DNA of 64,000 nt, taken from NCBI GenBank assembly GCA_900542565.1, contig UQOC01000010.1, positions 1 to 64,000 of the forward strand, read 5' to 3'. Shown one piece after another: positions 34,888 through 42,438 of this stretch. The position numbers and the translations under genes are program-made. This DNA comes from an uncultured Eubacteriales bacterium (GTDB lineage: Bacteria; Bacillota; Clostridia; Peptostreptococcales; Anaerovoracaceae). Each line of letters begins with the position of its first letter. Positions within the stretch are counted from its first letter, which is position 1. The notes below the pieces were generated by a model, which was given only the letters and a program-made list of their open reading frames with translations, did no database searches and had not been told where the DNA came from.

Positions 34888-34931
34888 AAAAACCTCCGGT
34901 GGCCGACTATTGTTAGTCTGCGCACCGGAGG
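34888..34931 (-). terminator. Hairpin that ends cmk and masks the PBP ribosome binding site
   Basis: On the minus strand CCTCCGGTG (34923-34931) pairs perfectly with CACCGGAGG (34893-34901), with an inner GACTA/TAGTC pairing. Five U residues follow. The 3' arm contains the GGAGG that lies seven bases before the ATG of the downstream PBP gene. It may work as an intrinsic terminator, a ribosome-site lock, or both. Confidence 0.8.
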
Positions 34932-34991
34932 CCGCTATTATGCCTGTATGATCCATATGGTTTCAGCCATGCCCGGCTGTTCCTTTATCCG

Positions 34992-35657
34992 TCATCGGCC
35001 CATGTCCTGTCTGACCCGGTCGCATATGTGCAGGACCACTTCGTCTATGGTCATGCCGGTAGTGTCCAGAAGTTCGGCATCATCGGCTTTTTTCATAGGG
35101 CTGGCTTTTCTGGTGGAATCGTTTCTGTCCCTTTCTTCAATATCGCAAAGGACCTGTTCGTATGTCGTTTCCTGGCCTTTTGCCATGAGCTCCTTATAGC
35201 GTCTTTGGGCTCTTTCCTCAGGGGATGCGGTTATAAAATATTTGTATCGGGCATTGGGAAATACCACTTCGCATATATCCCTGCCGTCCATGATGACGCT
35301 TTTGCTCTTGCCCATCTGCTGCTGTGACTGCACCATCTTCTCTCTTACAAAAGCGATGGCAGAGCATGCAGAAGCTGCCATGGAAACTTCCGGCGTCCTT
35401 ATGAGGCCGCTCACATCTTCTCCGTCAAGGGTCACTGCGCCGTTTCTGAAATCTATGTGTGTATTTTCAAGAAGGCTTCGCAGGGCAGGCTTGTCCTCAA
35501 TGGGCATTTTCTCTCTGAGGAGCTTCAGTCCAAATGCCCTGTACATGGCGCCTGTATCTATGTATTCTATTCCAAGTTCTGCCGCAACTTTTTTTGCCAC
35601 CGTTGATTTGCCGGCCCCGCCGGGTCCATCTATTGCTATCTGAAAAAAATCATCCAT
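34992..35657 (-). CDS. cmk: Cytidylate kinase
   Basis: The 221-residue (d)CMP kinase has the P-loop IDGPGGAGKST, the CMP-binding IDTGAMYRA, the RTPEV segment, the MDGRDICEVVFPNA motif and the lid region TASPEERAQRR…RDRNDSTR. It supplies CDP and dCDP for nucleic acid synthesis. Length and motifs are standard. It begins 16 bases after nrdR and is followed by the hairpin at 34888. Confidence 0.96.
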   Translation of the reverse strand: MDDFFQIAIDGPGGAGKSTVAKKVAAELGIEYIDTGAMYRAFGLKLLREKMPIEDKPALRSLLENTHIDFRNGAVTLDGEDVSGLIRTPEVSMAASACSAIAFVREKMVQSQQQMGKSKSVIMDGRDICEVVFPNARYKYFITASPEERAQRRYKELMAKGQETTYEQVLCDIEERDRNDSTRKASPMKKADDAELLDTTGMTIDEVVLHICDRVRQDMGR

Positions 35658-35673
35658 ATATGTTCCTCGTCCT

Positions 35674-36156
35674 TTAAGATCTGTTTTTATCAGCGCTTCC
35701 TTTAACAGGTTCGATGAGTTTCTCGATTTCTTTTATGAATGTATTCACATCGGTAAACTGTCTGTAAACGGACGCAAACCGCACATAAGCCACCTCATCC
35801 ACTTCTTTTAACCGGTTCATTATCATCTCTCCTATGTCGTAGCTTTCCACTTCCTTTTGCATGGAGTTGCTTATGGTCTTTTCTATGTCGTTGACTATAT
35901 CTTCCATCTGAGCCATTGACACAGGTCTTTTTTCGCATGCTTTTATCATGCCGTTTATCATCTTGCTCCTGTCAAAAGCTTCCCTGCGCCCGTCTTTTTT
36001 GACGACCATCAGGATAGTTTCTTCTACCTTTTCATAGGTGGTAAACCGGCGGTTGCACTTGTCGCAGCCACGCCTGCGCCTTATGGCATGTCCCTCCTCG
36101 GTGGGGCGGGAATCTATCACCTTTGTGTCCGGATTGTCACAATATGGGCATTTCAT
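35674..36156 (-). CDS. nrdR: Transcriptional repressor NrdR
   Basis: The 160-residue repressor of ribonucleotide reductase genes has an N-terminal zinc ribbon (CPYC…CDKCNRRF) followed by an ATP-cone domain (about residues 45-140) that senses dNTP/ATP levels. The start at 36156 gives the canonical MKCPYC N-terminus and has AAGGAG eight bases upstream; an upstream GTG lies within that site. Pairing with cmk puts two nucleotide-pool genes in one message. No NrdR box or nrd gene is seen in the window. Confidence 0.96.
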   Translation of the reverse strand: MKCPYCDNPDTKVIDSRPTEEGHAIRRRRGCDKCNRRFTTYEKVEETILMVVKKDGRREAFDRSKMINGMIKACEKRPVSMAQMEDIVNDIEKTISNSMQKEVESYDIGEMIMNRLKEVDEVAYVRFASVYRQFTDVNTFIKEIEKLIEPVKGSADKNRS

Positions 36157-36172
36157 CTCTTTCACTCCTTAG

Positions 36173-36415
36173 TTAAAAGCTTTCCAGATCAACAAGGATC
36201 ACATCATCGCCCACCGTCTTTACCTTGTCCCATTTGATGACCATATCCCCTTCTTTTTTGGAAAACAGTCCCATGAAACCTCTGGCTCCCGGAATGACTA
36301 TGCCGTCGATGACGCCCTTGTCCAGATCTACTTCAATATCATATACAAAACCCAGGCTCCTGCCATCGCTTATATTGATGACTTCCTTGTTTTTTAGCTT
36401 ATCTGTGCTGATCAT
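36173..36415 (-). CDS. YlmC/YmxH-family PRC-barrel protein
   Basis: The 80-residue single PRC-barrel protein starts with DKLKNKEVINISDGRSLGF and contains GVIDGIVIPG, as in the YlmC/YmxH family annotated as sporulation proteins in Bacillota. The molecular role is unknown. AGGGAGGT precedes the ATG. It is seven bases before nrdR and is the first gene of the run ylmC-nrdR-cmk. Confidence 0.92.
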   Translation of the reverse strand: MISTDKLKNKEVINISDGRSLGFVYDIEVDLDKGVIDGIVIPGARGFMGLFSKKEGDMVIKWDKVKTVGDDVILVDLESF

Positions 36416-36476
36416 CCTTTGTACCTCCCTTTCTTAGACAAGTATATTCCCGAAAGGTACAAATATTCCACATCAA

Positions 36477-37589
36477 TCATTCAGCTTCGGATGATATGTT
36501 GCCGTTGTCCACAAGCCTGTCATAAATGGTGTCCAGCTCTTTGGTCAGCAGATAATCCAGATCCAGCATGTATGCGTCTACATATTCGTCCAGGCTCATG
36601 CCTGTGTAATTTTCAAAATCATCCGCATCCTCAAACCCGTAAGAAGTGAGCAGGTTGTTCATATATTCATCAAATTCCTCATCGGTGACTGTTATGTCCT
36701 CATTCTGCCCTATCAGCCTTATGACCATCTGCTGTTTGACCATCTCCTGGGCATAGAGTTCTATCTCTTCCTCATACTCATCCTGTGTGACGCCGAGCGT
36801 GTTGTCTCTGTAGTCTTTCCAGTCCGAACCGTTTGACTCAGCCATCTGCTTATATGAATTATCAACTTCATCTATGGTATCGCTGAGTTCTTTTTCAGGA
36901 TATTTGATCACTTCTGTCTCAGAAACGATCTGATTATAAAGTTCCTGTTTGATCTCACGGAGCCGTGTCTCATATTCATCCTGCTCAAGAGAATCTGCAA
37001 CTGCGGCTCTCAGTTCCTCAACAGTAGAATAGTCTTCATAGTTCTCTGCAACAAACTGATCGGTGAGTTCCGGAACATTTTCCACGGTCTTGCTGAGCAC
37101 GGTGACCTCAAATGTCACATCTTTTCCGGAAAGATCGGTATTGTTCTGATAAGGATCAGGGAATGTCAGATCCAGCGTCACCGTATCTCCTATGGCCGCT
37201 CCATACAGGCCTTCCTCAAATCCGTCTATCATGCTGCCGGAACCCAGGGTAAGGCTGTACTCGTCAGAGCTCATTCCGTCTGCCGTGGTCCCGTCTGCAA
37301 GGGTCCCTTTAAAGGATATCTTTACAGTATCGCCCTCCTCAACGGTCCCTTCGGTGACATCCTCGCTGGTAGCATAACTTTCAAGTATGCTTTCCATCTC
37401 TTCGCTGATATCGTCATCGGTTATGACCACTTCCGGCACGCTGGTCGTAAATGAATCGTAGTCCGGCAGAGTGATATATTCTGTCAGGTCATAATCCGAA
37501 TATGGTTCCTTTTGGCTGCATCCTGCCATCAGCATGACAGAAGTCAAACACATGATAAGTATCAAAATAGTCGCAATGGTTTTTTTCAT
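36477..37589 (-). CDS. Lipoprotein with FKBP-type isomerase and trigger-factor-like C-domain
   Basis: The 370-residue protein has a lipoprotein signal peptide (residues 1-24) with lipobox LMAGC, so it is anchored outside the membrane. An FKBP-type peptidyl-prolyl isomerase domain (about 85-165, EGDTVKISFKGTLADGT, LGSGSMIDGFEEGLYG) is followed by a helical region like the C-terminal chaperone arm of trigger factor. The ribosome-binding domain of trigger factor is absent, and the chain is highly acidic. It likely folds secreted proteins. It follows the ABC permease gene by 23 bases and seems to be the last cistron of the BMP transporter operon. Confidence 0.88.
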   Translation of the reverse strand: MKKTIATILILIMCLTSVMLMAGCSQKEPYSDYDLTEYITLPDYDSFTTSVPEVVITDDDISEEMESILESYATSEDVTEGTVEEGDTVKISFKGTLADGTTADGMSSDEYSLTLGSGSMIDGFEEGLYGAAIGDTVTLDLTFPDPYQNNTDLSGKDVTFEVTVLSKTVENVPELTDQFVAENYEDYSTVEELRAAVADSLEQDEYETRLREIKQELYNQIVSETEVIKYPEKELSDTIDEVDNSYKQMAESNGSDWKDYRDNTLGVTQDEYEEEIELYAQEMVKQQMVIRLIGQNEDITVTDEEFDEYMNNLLTSYGFEDADDFENYTGMSLDEYVDAYMLDLDYLLTKELDTIYDRLVDNGNISSEAE

Positions 37590-37612
37590 TATTCTTCCCC
37601 TTTTTATATTTA

Positions 37613-38563
37613 TTAAGCGTTGCCGCTCATTTCCAGTTCTCTGGCAGCCTGTTTCTTTTTCCTGTGTCTGCTGCTTACCACAACATATACCAGCATGAGG
37701 ACCGTGGCCAGATACGGTATGGTAGCCGTCAGGTCTGACGGCATGCCTACTCCCTGCAGCCTAAGTCCCAGGGCGTCTAAAAATCCAAACAGCAGGGCGG
37801 CAAGAAATACCTTAGGAGGATTTGCCATACCGAATATGACGCAGGCGAAAGCGATGAAACCTCTGTCGTTGCTCATGCCCTCCGTGAACATGGTAAGATA
37901 TCCCAACGACAGGTGAGCTCCTGCGAATCCGCAAAGTATGCCGCACAATATGCTGGCTGTCAGCTTCATTTTCTGCGGGCTTATCCCTGCCGTCTCAAGG
38001 GACTGCGGATGCTCGCCTGCTGCCCGGAGCCAGAAGCCGTAAGGCGTCCGGTACAGAAAAACCCATGCAAGAAAGACTATGGCCCATGTTATATATATGA
38101 ACACCGAGTTGTCGTTGAGCAGCGGTCCCAGGACCGGTATGCTGTCCAGAAAATCAATGTGTACCGTCGGCAGAGGCTGTATCCCCGAATTTGCAAAAGT
38201 CCCCTGCACTCCGAATATCGTCCTCAGGAGATAAATGGTCAGGCCTCCTGCAAAAGTATTGAGGGCCATGCCGATGATAAATTCATCACTCTTTAGTTTA
38301 ACTACAAACAGCGCAAAAAACAAGCCTATAAGTATCCCGCACAGGACAGCGGCAATAACTCCCATGGCGGCGCTGGCCATGGTATAGCTGAAAGCTACCG
38401 CCGCAAAAGCTCCGATCAGTATCATACCGTCCATTCCTATGTTCATTATCCCGGCATGTTCGGTCATCAGGCCTCCCATGGCAGCCAATATAACAGGGGT
38501 CGCAGTCCTGAGAGTATTCTGGAAAAGTCCGATGTTAAAAATGTCAGTAAAATGTTCCATCAT
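37613..38563 (-). CDS. ABC transporter permease, BMP/nucleoside type (second permease)
   Basis: The 316-residue permease of the branched-chain/ribose/nucleoside class (BPD_transp_2) has eight to ten hydrophobic helices and the motifs TEHAGIMNIGMDGMILIGAF near the N-terminus and ERGFIAFACVIFG-like NDRGFIAFACVIFG in the second half. It corresponds to the YufQ/NupC partner in Bacillus-type nucleoside importers. Its start overlaps the preceding permease stop as ATGA. Confidence 0.93.
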   Translation of the reverse strand: MMEHFTDIFNIGLFQNTLRTATPVILAAMGGLMTEHAGIMNIGMDGMILIGAFAAVAFSYTMASAAMGVIAAVLCGILIGLFFALFVVKLKSDEFIIGMALNTFAGGLTIYLLRTIFGVQGTFANSGIQPLPTVHIDFLDSIPVLGPLLNDNSVFIYITWAIVFLAWVFLYRTPYGFWLRAAGEHPQSLETAGISPQKMKLTASILCGILCGFAGAHLSLGYLTMFTEGMSNDRGFIAFACVIFGMANPPKVFLAALLFGFLDALGLRLQGVGMPSDLTATIPYLATVLMLVYVVVSSRHRKKKQAARELEMSGNA

Positions 38564-39657
38564 TTTTCCTCCTCTCTCAGCCGTGCCGCTGCCCTGCGGC
38601 GGGCAAGCCTTTCGGTTATGTAAGCGGATATGCCTCTCTGCCCCGCCATCATAAATATTATAACAGCAAATATGATGTCAGACAAATGTCCTGATATCCC
38701 TGTCGAAAATTCCATGGCCGTTGCCCCTATGTCTATGATGGCAAAGAAAAAGCTCATTATGATGATCCCCACAGGGTTATAGTTCATTATCATGGCCACC
38801 AGCATGCCGTCGTAATAAAATTCATTGCTTATACTGCTCTGGAATCTGGCCTGATATCCGTATACTTCAAACATTCCGGCCAGCCCGCATATGACTCCTG
38901 ACATGACCATTGACCAGATCATGATCTTATCTTTGGGAAGTCCCGCAAAAAAAGCAAACCGCTCGTTATCTCCCGTGACTTTCATCTCCAGCCCTATGGT
39001 CGTTTTTTTCATCACATACCAGCAGAGGAACGCTATGGCGGCACTGTATATCAGTGCAGTGCTCAGGTTGGACCTGGGCACGATCTGCGCGAACATGAAT
39101 CCGTCCGGCACAGCGTCACTGCCTCCAAGGACTCCGAAATCGTCGGTGGCCAGCGGCCCGTTGCTGTTTACAAGATAAGAGCATACATATATGGCCACAG
39201 AGTTTAACATGATGGTAGTTATCACTTCGCTTACCTTGAGCTTCACCTTGAGCACGGCAGGTATCAGGGCATATATCCCTCCCGCAGCCGCAGCCGACAA
39301 AAATGCCAGTGGCACGGCTATGAGCGGACTTGCCCCCTGCAGTCCTATGCCGGTCATGGTTGCGGCAAGTCCTCCCAGAAAAAGCTGTCCTTCTCCTCCT
39401 ACATTGAACATGCCTGCCTTTGCCCCTATGGTCATTGCCAGTCCCGTCAGGCATAGGGTTATCATCTTGGTAATGGTGTTGCCGAAAACCCGCGGTGAAC
39501 CCAAAGCGCCTTTTATCATGGCTCCGTAGCCGTCTGCCGGGTCAAATCCGGTGACCACCATAAGCACAGCCCCTATCACAAGGGCAGCAGCCACGCTCAG
39601 AATGAGAGAAAGCAGATAGACTTTGTTCTTAGCCAGTGACGATCTGATCCTGTCCAT
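38560..39657 (-). CDS. ABC transporter permease, BMP/nucleoside type (first permease)
   Basis: The 365-residue BPD_transp_2 permease has about ten helices and the characteristic GAKAGMFNVGGEGQLFLGGL and AGMFEVYGYQARFQ. It pairs with the permease at 37613 to form the membrane channel. The ATG at 39657 is chosen because GGGAGGTG lies eight bases upstream; the gene then overlaps the ATPase gene by 29 bases. Confidence 0.93.
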   Translation of the reverse strand: MDRIRSSLAKNKVYLLSLILSVAAALVIGAVLMVVTGFDPADGYGAMIKGALGSPRVFGNTITKMITLCLTGLAMTIGAKAGMFNVGGEGQLFLGGLAATMTGIGLQGASPLIAVPLAFLSAAAAGGIYALIPAVLKVKLKVSEVITTIMLNSVAIYVCSYLVNSNGPLATDDFGVLGGSDAVPDGFMFAQIVPRSNLSTALIYSAAIAFLCWYVMKKTTIGLEMKVTGDNERFAFFAGLPKDKIMIWSMVMSGVICGLAGMFEVYGYQARFQSSISNEFYYDGMLVAMIMNYNPVGIIIMSFFFAIIDIGATAMEFSTGISGHLSDIIFAVIIFMMAGQRGISAYITERLARRRAAARLREEEK

Positions 39658-41200
39658 CCTGCTCACCTCCCTGCCTGCACCTGCGGTCTCCCGTCATGTA
39701 ATATCCTATATCCGTCTTGGTGATGCCATCCGGATCAAACTCTCCTGTGACTTTTCCTTCGTATAAGGTTATCATCCTGTCACTGAGACGGAACAGTTCG
39801 TCAAGGTCTGCGCTTACCAGCAGGATCGCACATCCATGGTTTCTCTTGGCGATTATCTGCTTATGTATAAACTCCATTGCGCCCACATCGACACCTCTGG
39901 TCGGCTGGGAAATAACCATGGCGGGAGTATCAAGGGAAAATTCTCTTGCAACGATCATCTTCTGCATATTTCCGCCTGAAAGGTCACCTGCCCGTGCGTC
40001 CAGTCCGCCGCCCCTGACATCGAACTTTTCAGACAACCCTGACACATACCGTTCTACCGTTGACCGCCTTATGCTTATCCCGCCTGCTGCAAATTCCTTT
40101 TGCCGTTCTTTGCCGATCATCATGTTCTCCGCTACAGTAGAATCCATTGCCGCGCCTGTGGCGATCCTGTCCTCCGGTATGTGGGCCAGTCCCAGCTTCC
40201 TGACTTTGCGCGGGTCCATTCCTGTGGCTCTCTTGCCGCATATATACACATCGCCTTTCTCCGGCTGTCTCATGCCTGCAATGGCTTCCACCAGTTCGCT
40301 CTGTCCGTTTCCTTCCACAGCGGCGATACCGAGGATCTCTCCGCTCCTGACCTGGAGGTTCACGCCTTCCACGGCCATCAGCCCCCTGTTGTCAGTCACG
40401 AACAGATTTCTTGCTTCTATCATCACATCTGCCGGTGAACCGGTCTTTTCTATCTTATCAAAGATCACTTCTCTGCCTACCATCATGGAAGAAAGTATCT
40501 TTTCGTTCACATCAGCCGTGTTTTTCACATCTATAAGCCGTCCGCCCCGCATTACGCCGACCCTGTCTGAAATGGTCATCACTTCGTACAGTTTGTGGGT
40601 TATGATGATCACAGTCATATCCTGTTCTCTTACTATCCTCTTTATAACCGCAAACAATTCTTCTGTCTCCTGAGGAGTCAGCACTGCCGTCGGTTCATCC
40701 AGTATGAGGATGTCTGCGCCCCGGTAAAGGGTCTTGAGTATCTCAACCCTCTGCTGCATGCCGACGCTTATGTCGCCTACGGTCGCCTTAGGGTCCACAG
40801 GCAGACCGTAATTTTCCGAAAGCTGCCTTACTTCCTTTATTGCCTTTTTCATATCGTACATGAACCCGGCTTTTTTTGGTTCACGGCTCAGTACGATATT
40901 CTGGGCCACGGTAAACGACGGTACGAGCATAAAGTGCTGATGTACCATGCCTATCCCTCTTCTTATGGCCTCCACAGGCTTGAAGCTTTCTATCTTTTCT
41001 CCTCTTATATATACGCTTCCGCCGGTGGGCCGGTGGAGTCCGTACAGGATGTTCATGAGAGTGCTCTTGCCTGCGCCGTTTTCTCCCACAAGGGCAAAGA
41101 CTTCTCCCTGTTTTATCTCCAGCGATATATGGTCGTTGGCGATCACCTCTGGAAATTCCATTGAAATATCATCAAATCTTACTATGGTATCCTTTGCCAA
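39629..41200 (-). CDS. ABC transporter ATP-binding protein, duplicated (nucleoside type)
   Basis: The 523-residue tandem ABC ATPase energises the two permeases. The first half has Walker A GENGAGKST, signature SVGMQQRVEI and Walker B ILILDEPTAVL. The second half has a degenerate Walker A (VEGNGQSELV, without the lysine), the signature LSGGNMQKMIVAREF and ISQPTRGVDV. One competent and one degenerate site is typical of sugar and nucleoside importers. It follows the binding-protein gene after an attenuator-like hairpin. Confidence 0.95.
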   Translation of the reverse strand: MAKDTIVRFDDISMEFPEVIANDHISLEIKQGEVFALVGENGAGKSTLMNILYGLHRPTGGSVYIRGEKIESFKPVEAIRRGIGMVHQHFMLVPSFTVAQNIVLSREPKKAGFMYDMKKAIKEVRQLSENYGLPVDPKATVGDISVGMQQRVEILKTLYRGADILILDEPTAVLTPQETEELFAVIKRIVREQDMTVIIITHKLYEVMTISDRVGVMRGGRLIDVKNTADVNEKILSSMMVGREVIFDKIEKTGSPADVMIEARNLFVTDNRGLMAVEGVNLQVRSGEILGIAAVEGNGQSELVEAIAGMRQPEKGDVYICGKRATGMDPRKVRKLGLAHIPEDRIATGAAMDSTVAENMMIGKERQKEFAAGGISIRRSTVERYVSGLSEKFDVRGGGLDARAGDLSGGNMQKMIVAREFSLDTPAMVISQPTRGVDVGAMEFIHKQIIAKRNHGCAILLVSADLDELFRLSDRMITLYEGKVTGEFDPDGITKTDIGYYMTGDRRCRQGGEQDGQDQIVTG

Positions 41201-41212
41201 AACATTTACCTC

Positions 41213-41253
41213 TTATTATAAAAGAAGGGGTAGCGTTTGACGCTACGCCCTTC
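41213..41253 (-). terminator. Attenuator-like hairpin after the BMP lipoprotein gene
   Basis: The arms 41224-41235 and 41241-41253 (GAAGGGGTAGCG and its partner, one bulge, loop TTTGA) are followed on the minus strand by UUUUAUAA. Partial termination here would give more binding protein than transporter core. Confidence 0.65.
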
Positions 41254-41283
41254 ATGCGCAAAGAAAAGTTGCTGCGGAAACTG

Positions 41284-42297
41284 CTATGACCTTGTGGTCT
41301 GAACTGTGATATCGCCTGAGATTATCAGCGCTGCGATATCTTCCACCTGCTGCTTGAGTTCATCGCTGACCTGCTGAGTAGATGATTCGTCTCCGTATGC
41401 TATAGATACATAACCCGTTGACATGTCGGCGGTCCATACTCTGGCCCCTTCCCATGTCCCGTCATTTATATAAGCTGCGATGGTATCATATATAGACTTT
41501 CCTACTTCTTTTTTCATGGAGCATATGATCTGGTCATCATACTCGGCAGCCGAGATCTTCTGGTCCTGATCCACTCCTATAACATAGAAATTCTGTTCAG
41601 CCGCAGCTTCAAACACTCCGTTACCCGTATTGCCTGCCACCTGGAAGATCACATCCGCTCCCTGATCGTGGAGGGCAAGGGCACATTCCTTACCTTTTGC
41701 AGGATCTTCATAATCGTTGGCATAGTTGGTCACAACGGTAACATCAGGATTTGCGTATTTGGCGCCCTGTTCGTAACCTACGAGAAAATCATTGATGGTA
41801 TTGTTATCTTCGCCTCCCACAGCGCCTACAACTCCGCTGGATGTCATGTTGGCAGCAATATATCCTGCCAGGAAGGCGCCCTCGTTCTGAGCATATGTTA
41901 TGCACAGTACATTAGGCAGGTTTTCGATGTTTTCTGCCGGGTTGTCCACCCATATGAACTTGGTGTCCGGGTATTCTCCCGCCACTTCTGAGATCTCATA
42001 GAACTGCCAGCCTACAGGGATCACAAAATCCGACTCTTCGGCTGCCTGCATCATGCTCTGCTTGAAATTTTCTTCGTGACATTCTATCGTGGTCACATTT
42101 ACCCCAAATTCTTCGGCCAGTTGGTCTGCCCCTTCCTTTGCTGAATCGTTAAAGGACTTGTCGCCGAAAGCTGAGGAAACGACCACGCAAACAGTGATAG
42201 CGTTCTCATCGGCCTGTCCGTCTCCTGAGCAGACGGCCAAAGTAAAGGCAGACAATATCAGGGTGAGGACAAGAATAAGTGAAATGATCTTTTTCAT
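41284..42297 (-). CDS. BMP-family substrate-binding lipoprotein
   Basis: The 337-residue basic membrane protein family lipoprotein carries a signal peptide and lipobox TLAVC, then a type I periplasmic-binding fold (VVVSSAFGDKSFNDSAKEGADQ, GGEDNNTINDFLVGYEQGA, DVIFQVAGNTGNGVFEAA, GVDQDQ). Members bind nucleosides such as guanosine, inosine or adenosine. The GVDQDQ and AGNTG motifs fit that group. The start at 42297 has GGAGG upstream. It is the first gene of the operon. Confidence 0.95.
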   Translation of the reverse strand: MKKIISLILVLTLILSAFTLAVCSGDGQADENAITVCVVVSSAFGDKSFNDSAKEGADQLAEEFGVNVTTIECHEENFKQSMMQAAEESDFVIPVGWQFYEISEVAGEYPDTKFIWVDNPAENIENLPNVLCITYAQNEGAFLAGYIAANMTSSGVVGAVGGEDNNTINDFLVGYEQGAKYANPDVTVVTNYANDYEDPAKGKECALALHDQGADVIFQVAGNTGNGVFEAAAEQNFYVIGVDQDQKISAAEYDDQIICSMKKEVGKSIYDTIAAYINDGTWEGARVWTADMSTGYVSIAYGDESSTQQVSDELKQQVEDIAALIISGDITVQTTRS

Positions 42298-42337
42298 GCT
42301 TTTCCTCCGTGTTAGAAAATAGATCCATGCTTCTTGA

Positions 42338-42366
42338 ATTTTAACATCCTCACCCATCAAAATCAA
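42338..42366 (-). promoter_or_regulatory. Promoter of the BMP transporter operon
   Basis: On the minus strand TTGATT (42361-42366), 17-bp spacer, TAAAAT (42338-42343), 40 bases before the start codon. No purine riboswitch core was found in the leader, which is too short for one. Confidence 0.6.
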
Positions 42367-42438
42367 GTTTTCGTAAAATTTAAAAGTGTTGGTTCTGTGT
42401 TTTTTATGTGTTTTCGTATACTTTTTGCTGTCTGTACC

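Noticed and set aside
42298..42438. Purine riboswitch before the BMP lipoprotein operon
   Set aside because: The leader after the promoter is only about 40 bases and the conserved purine aptamer core is absent.
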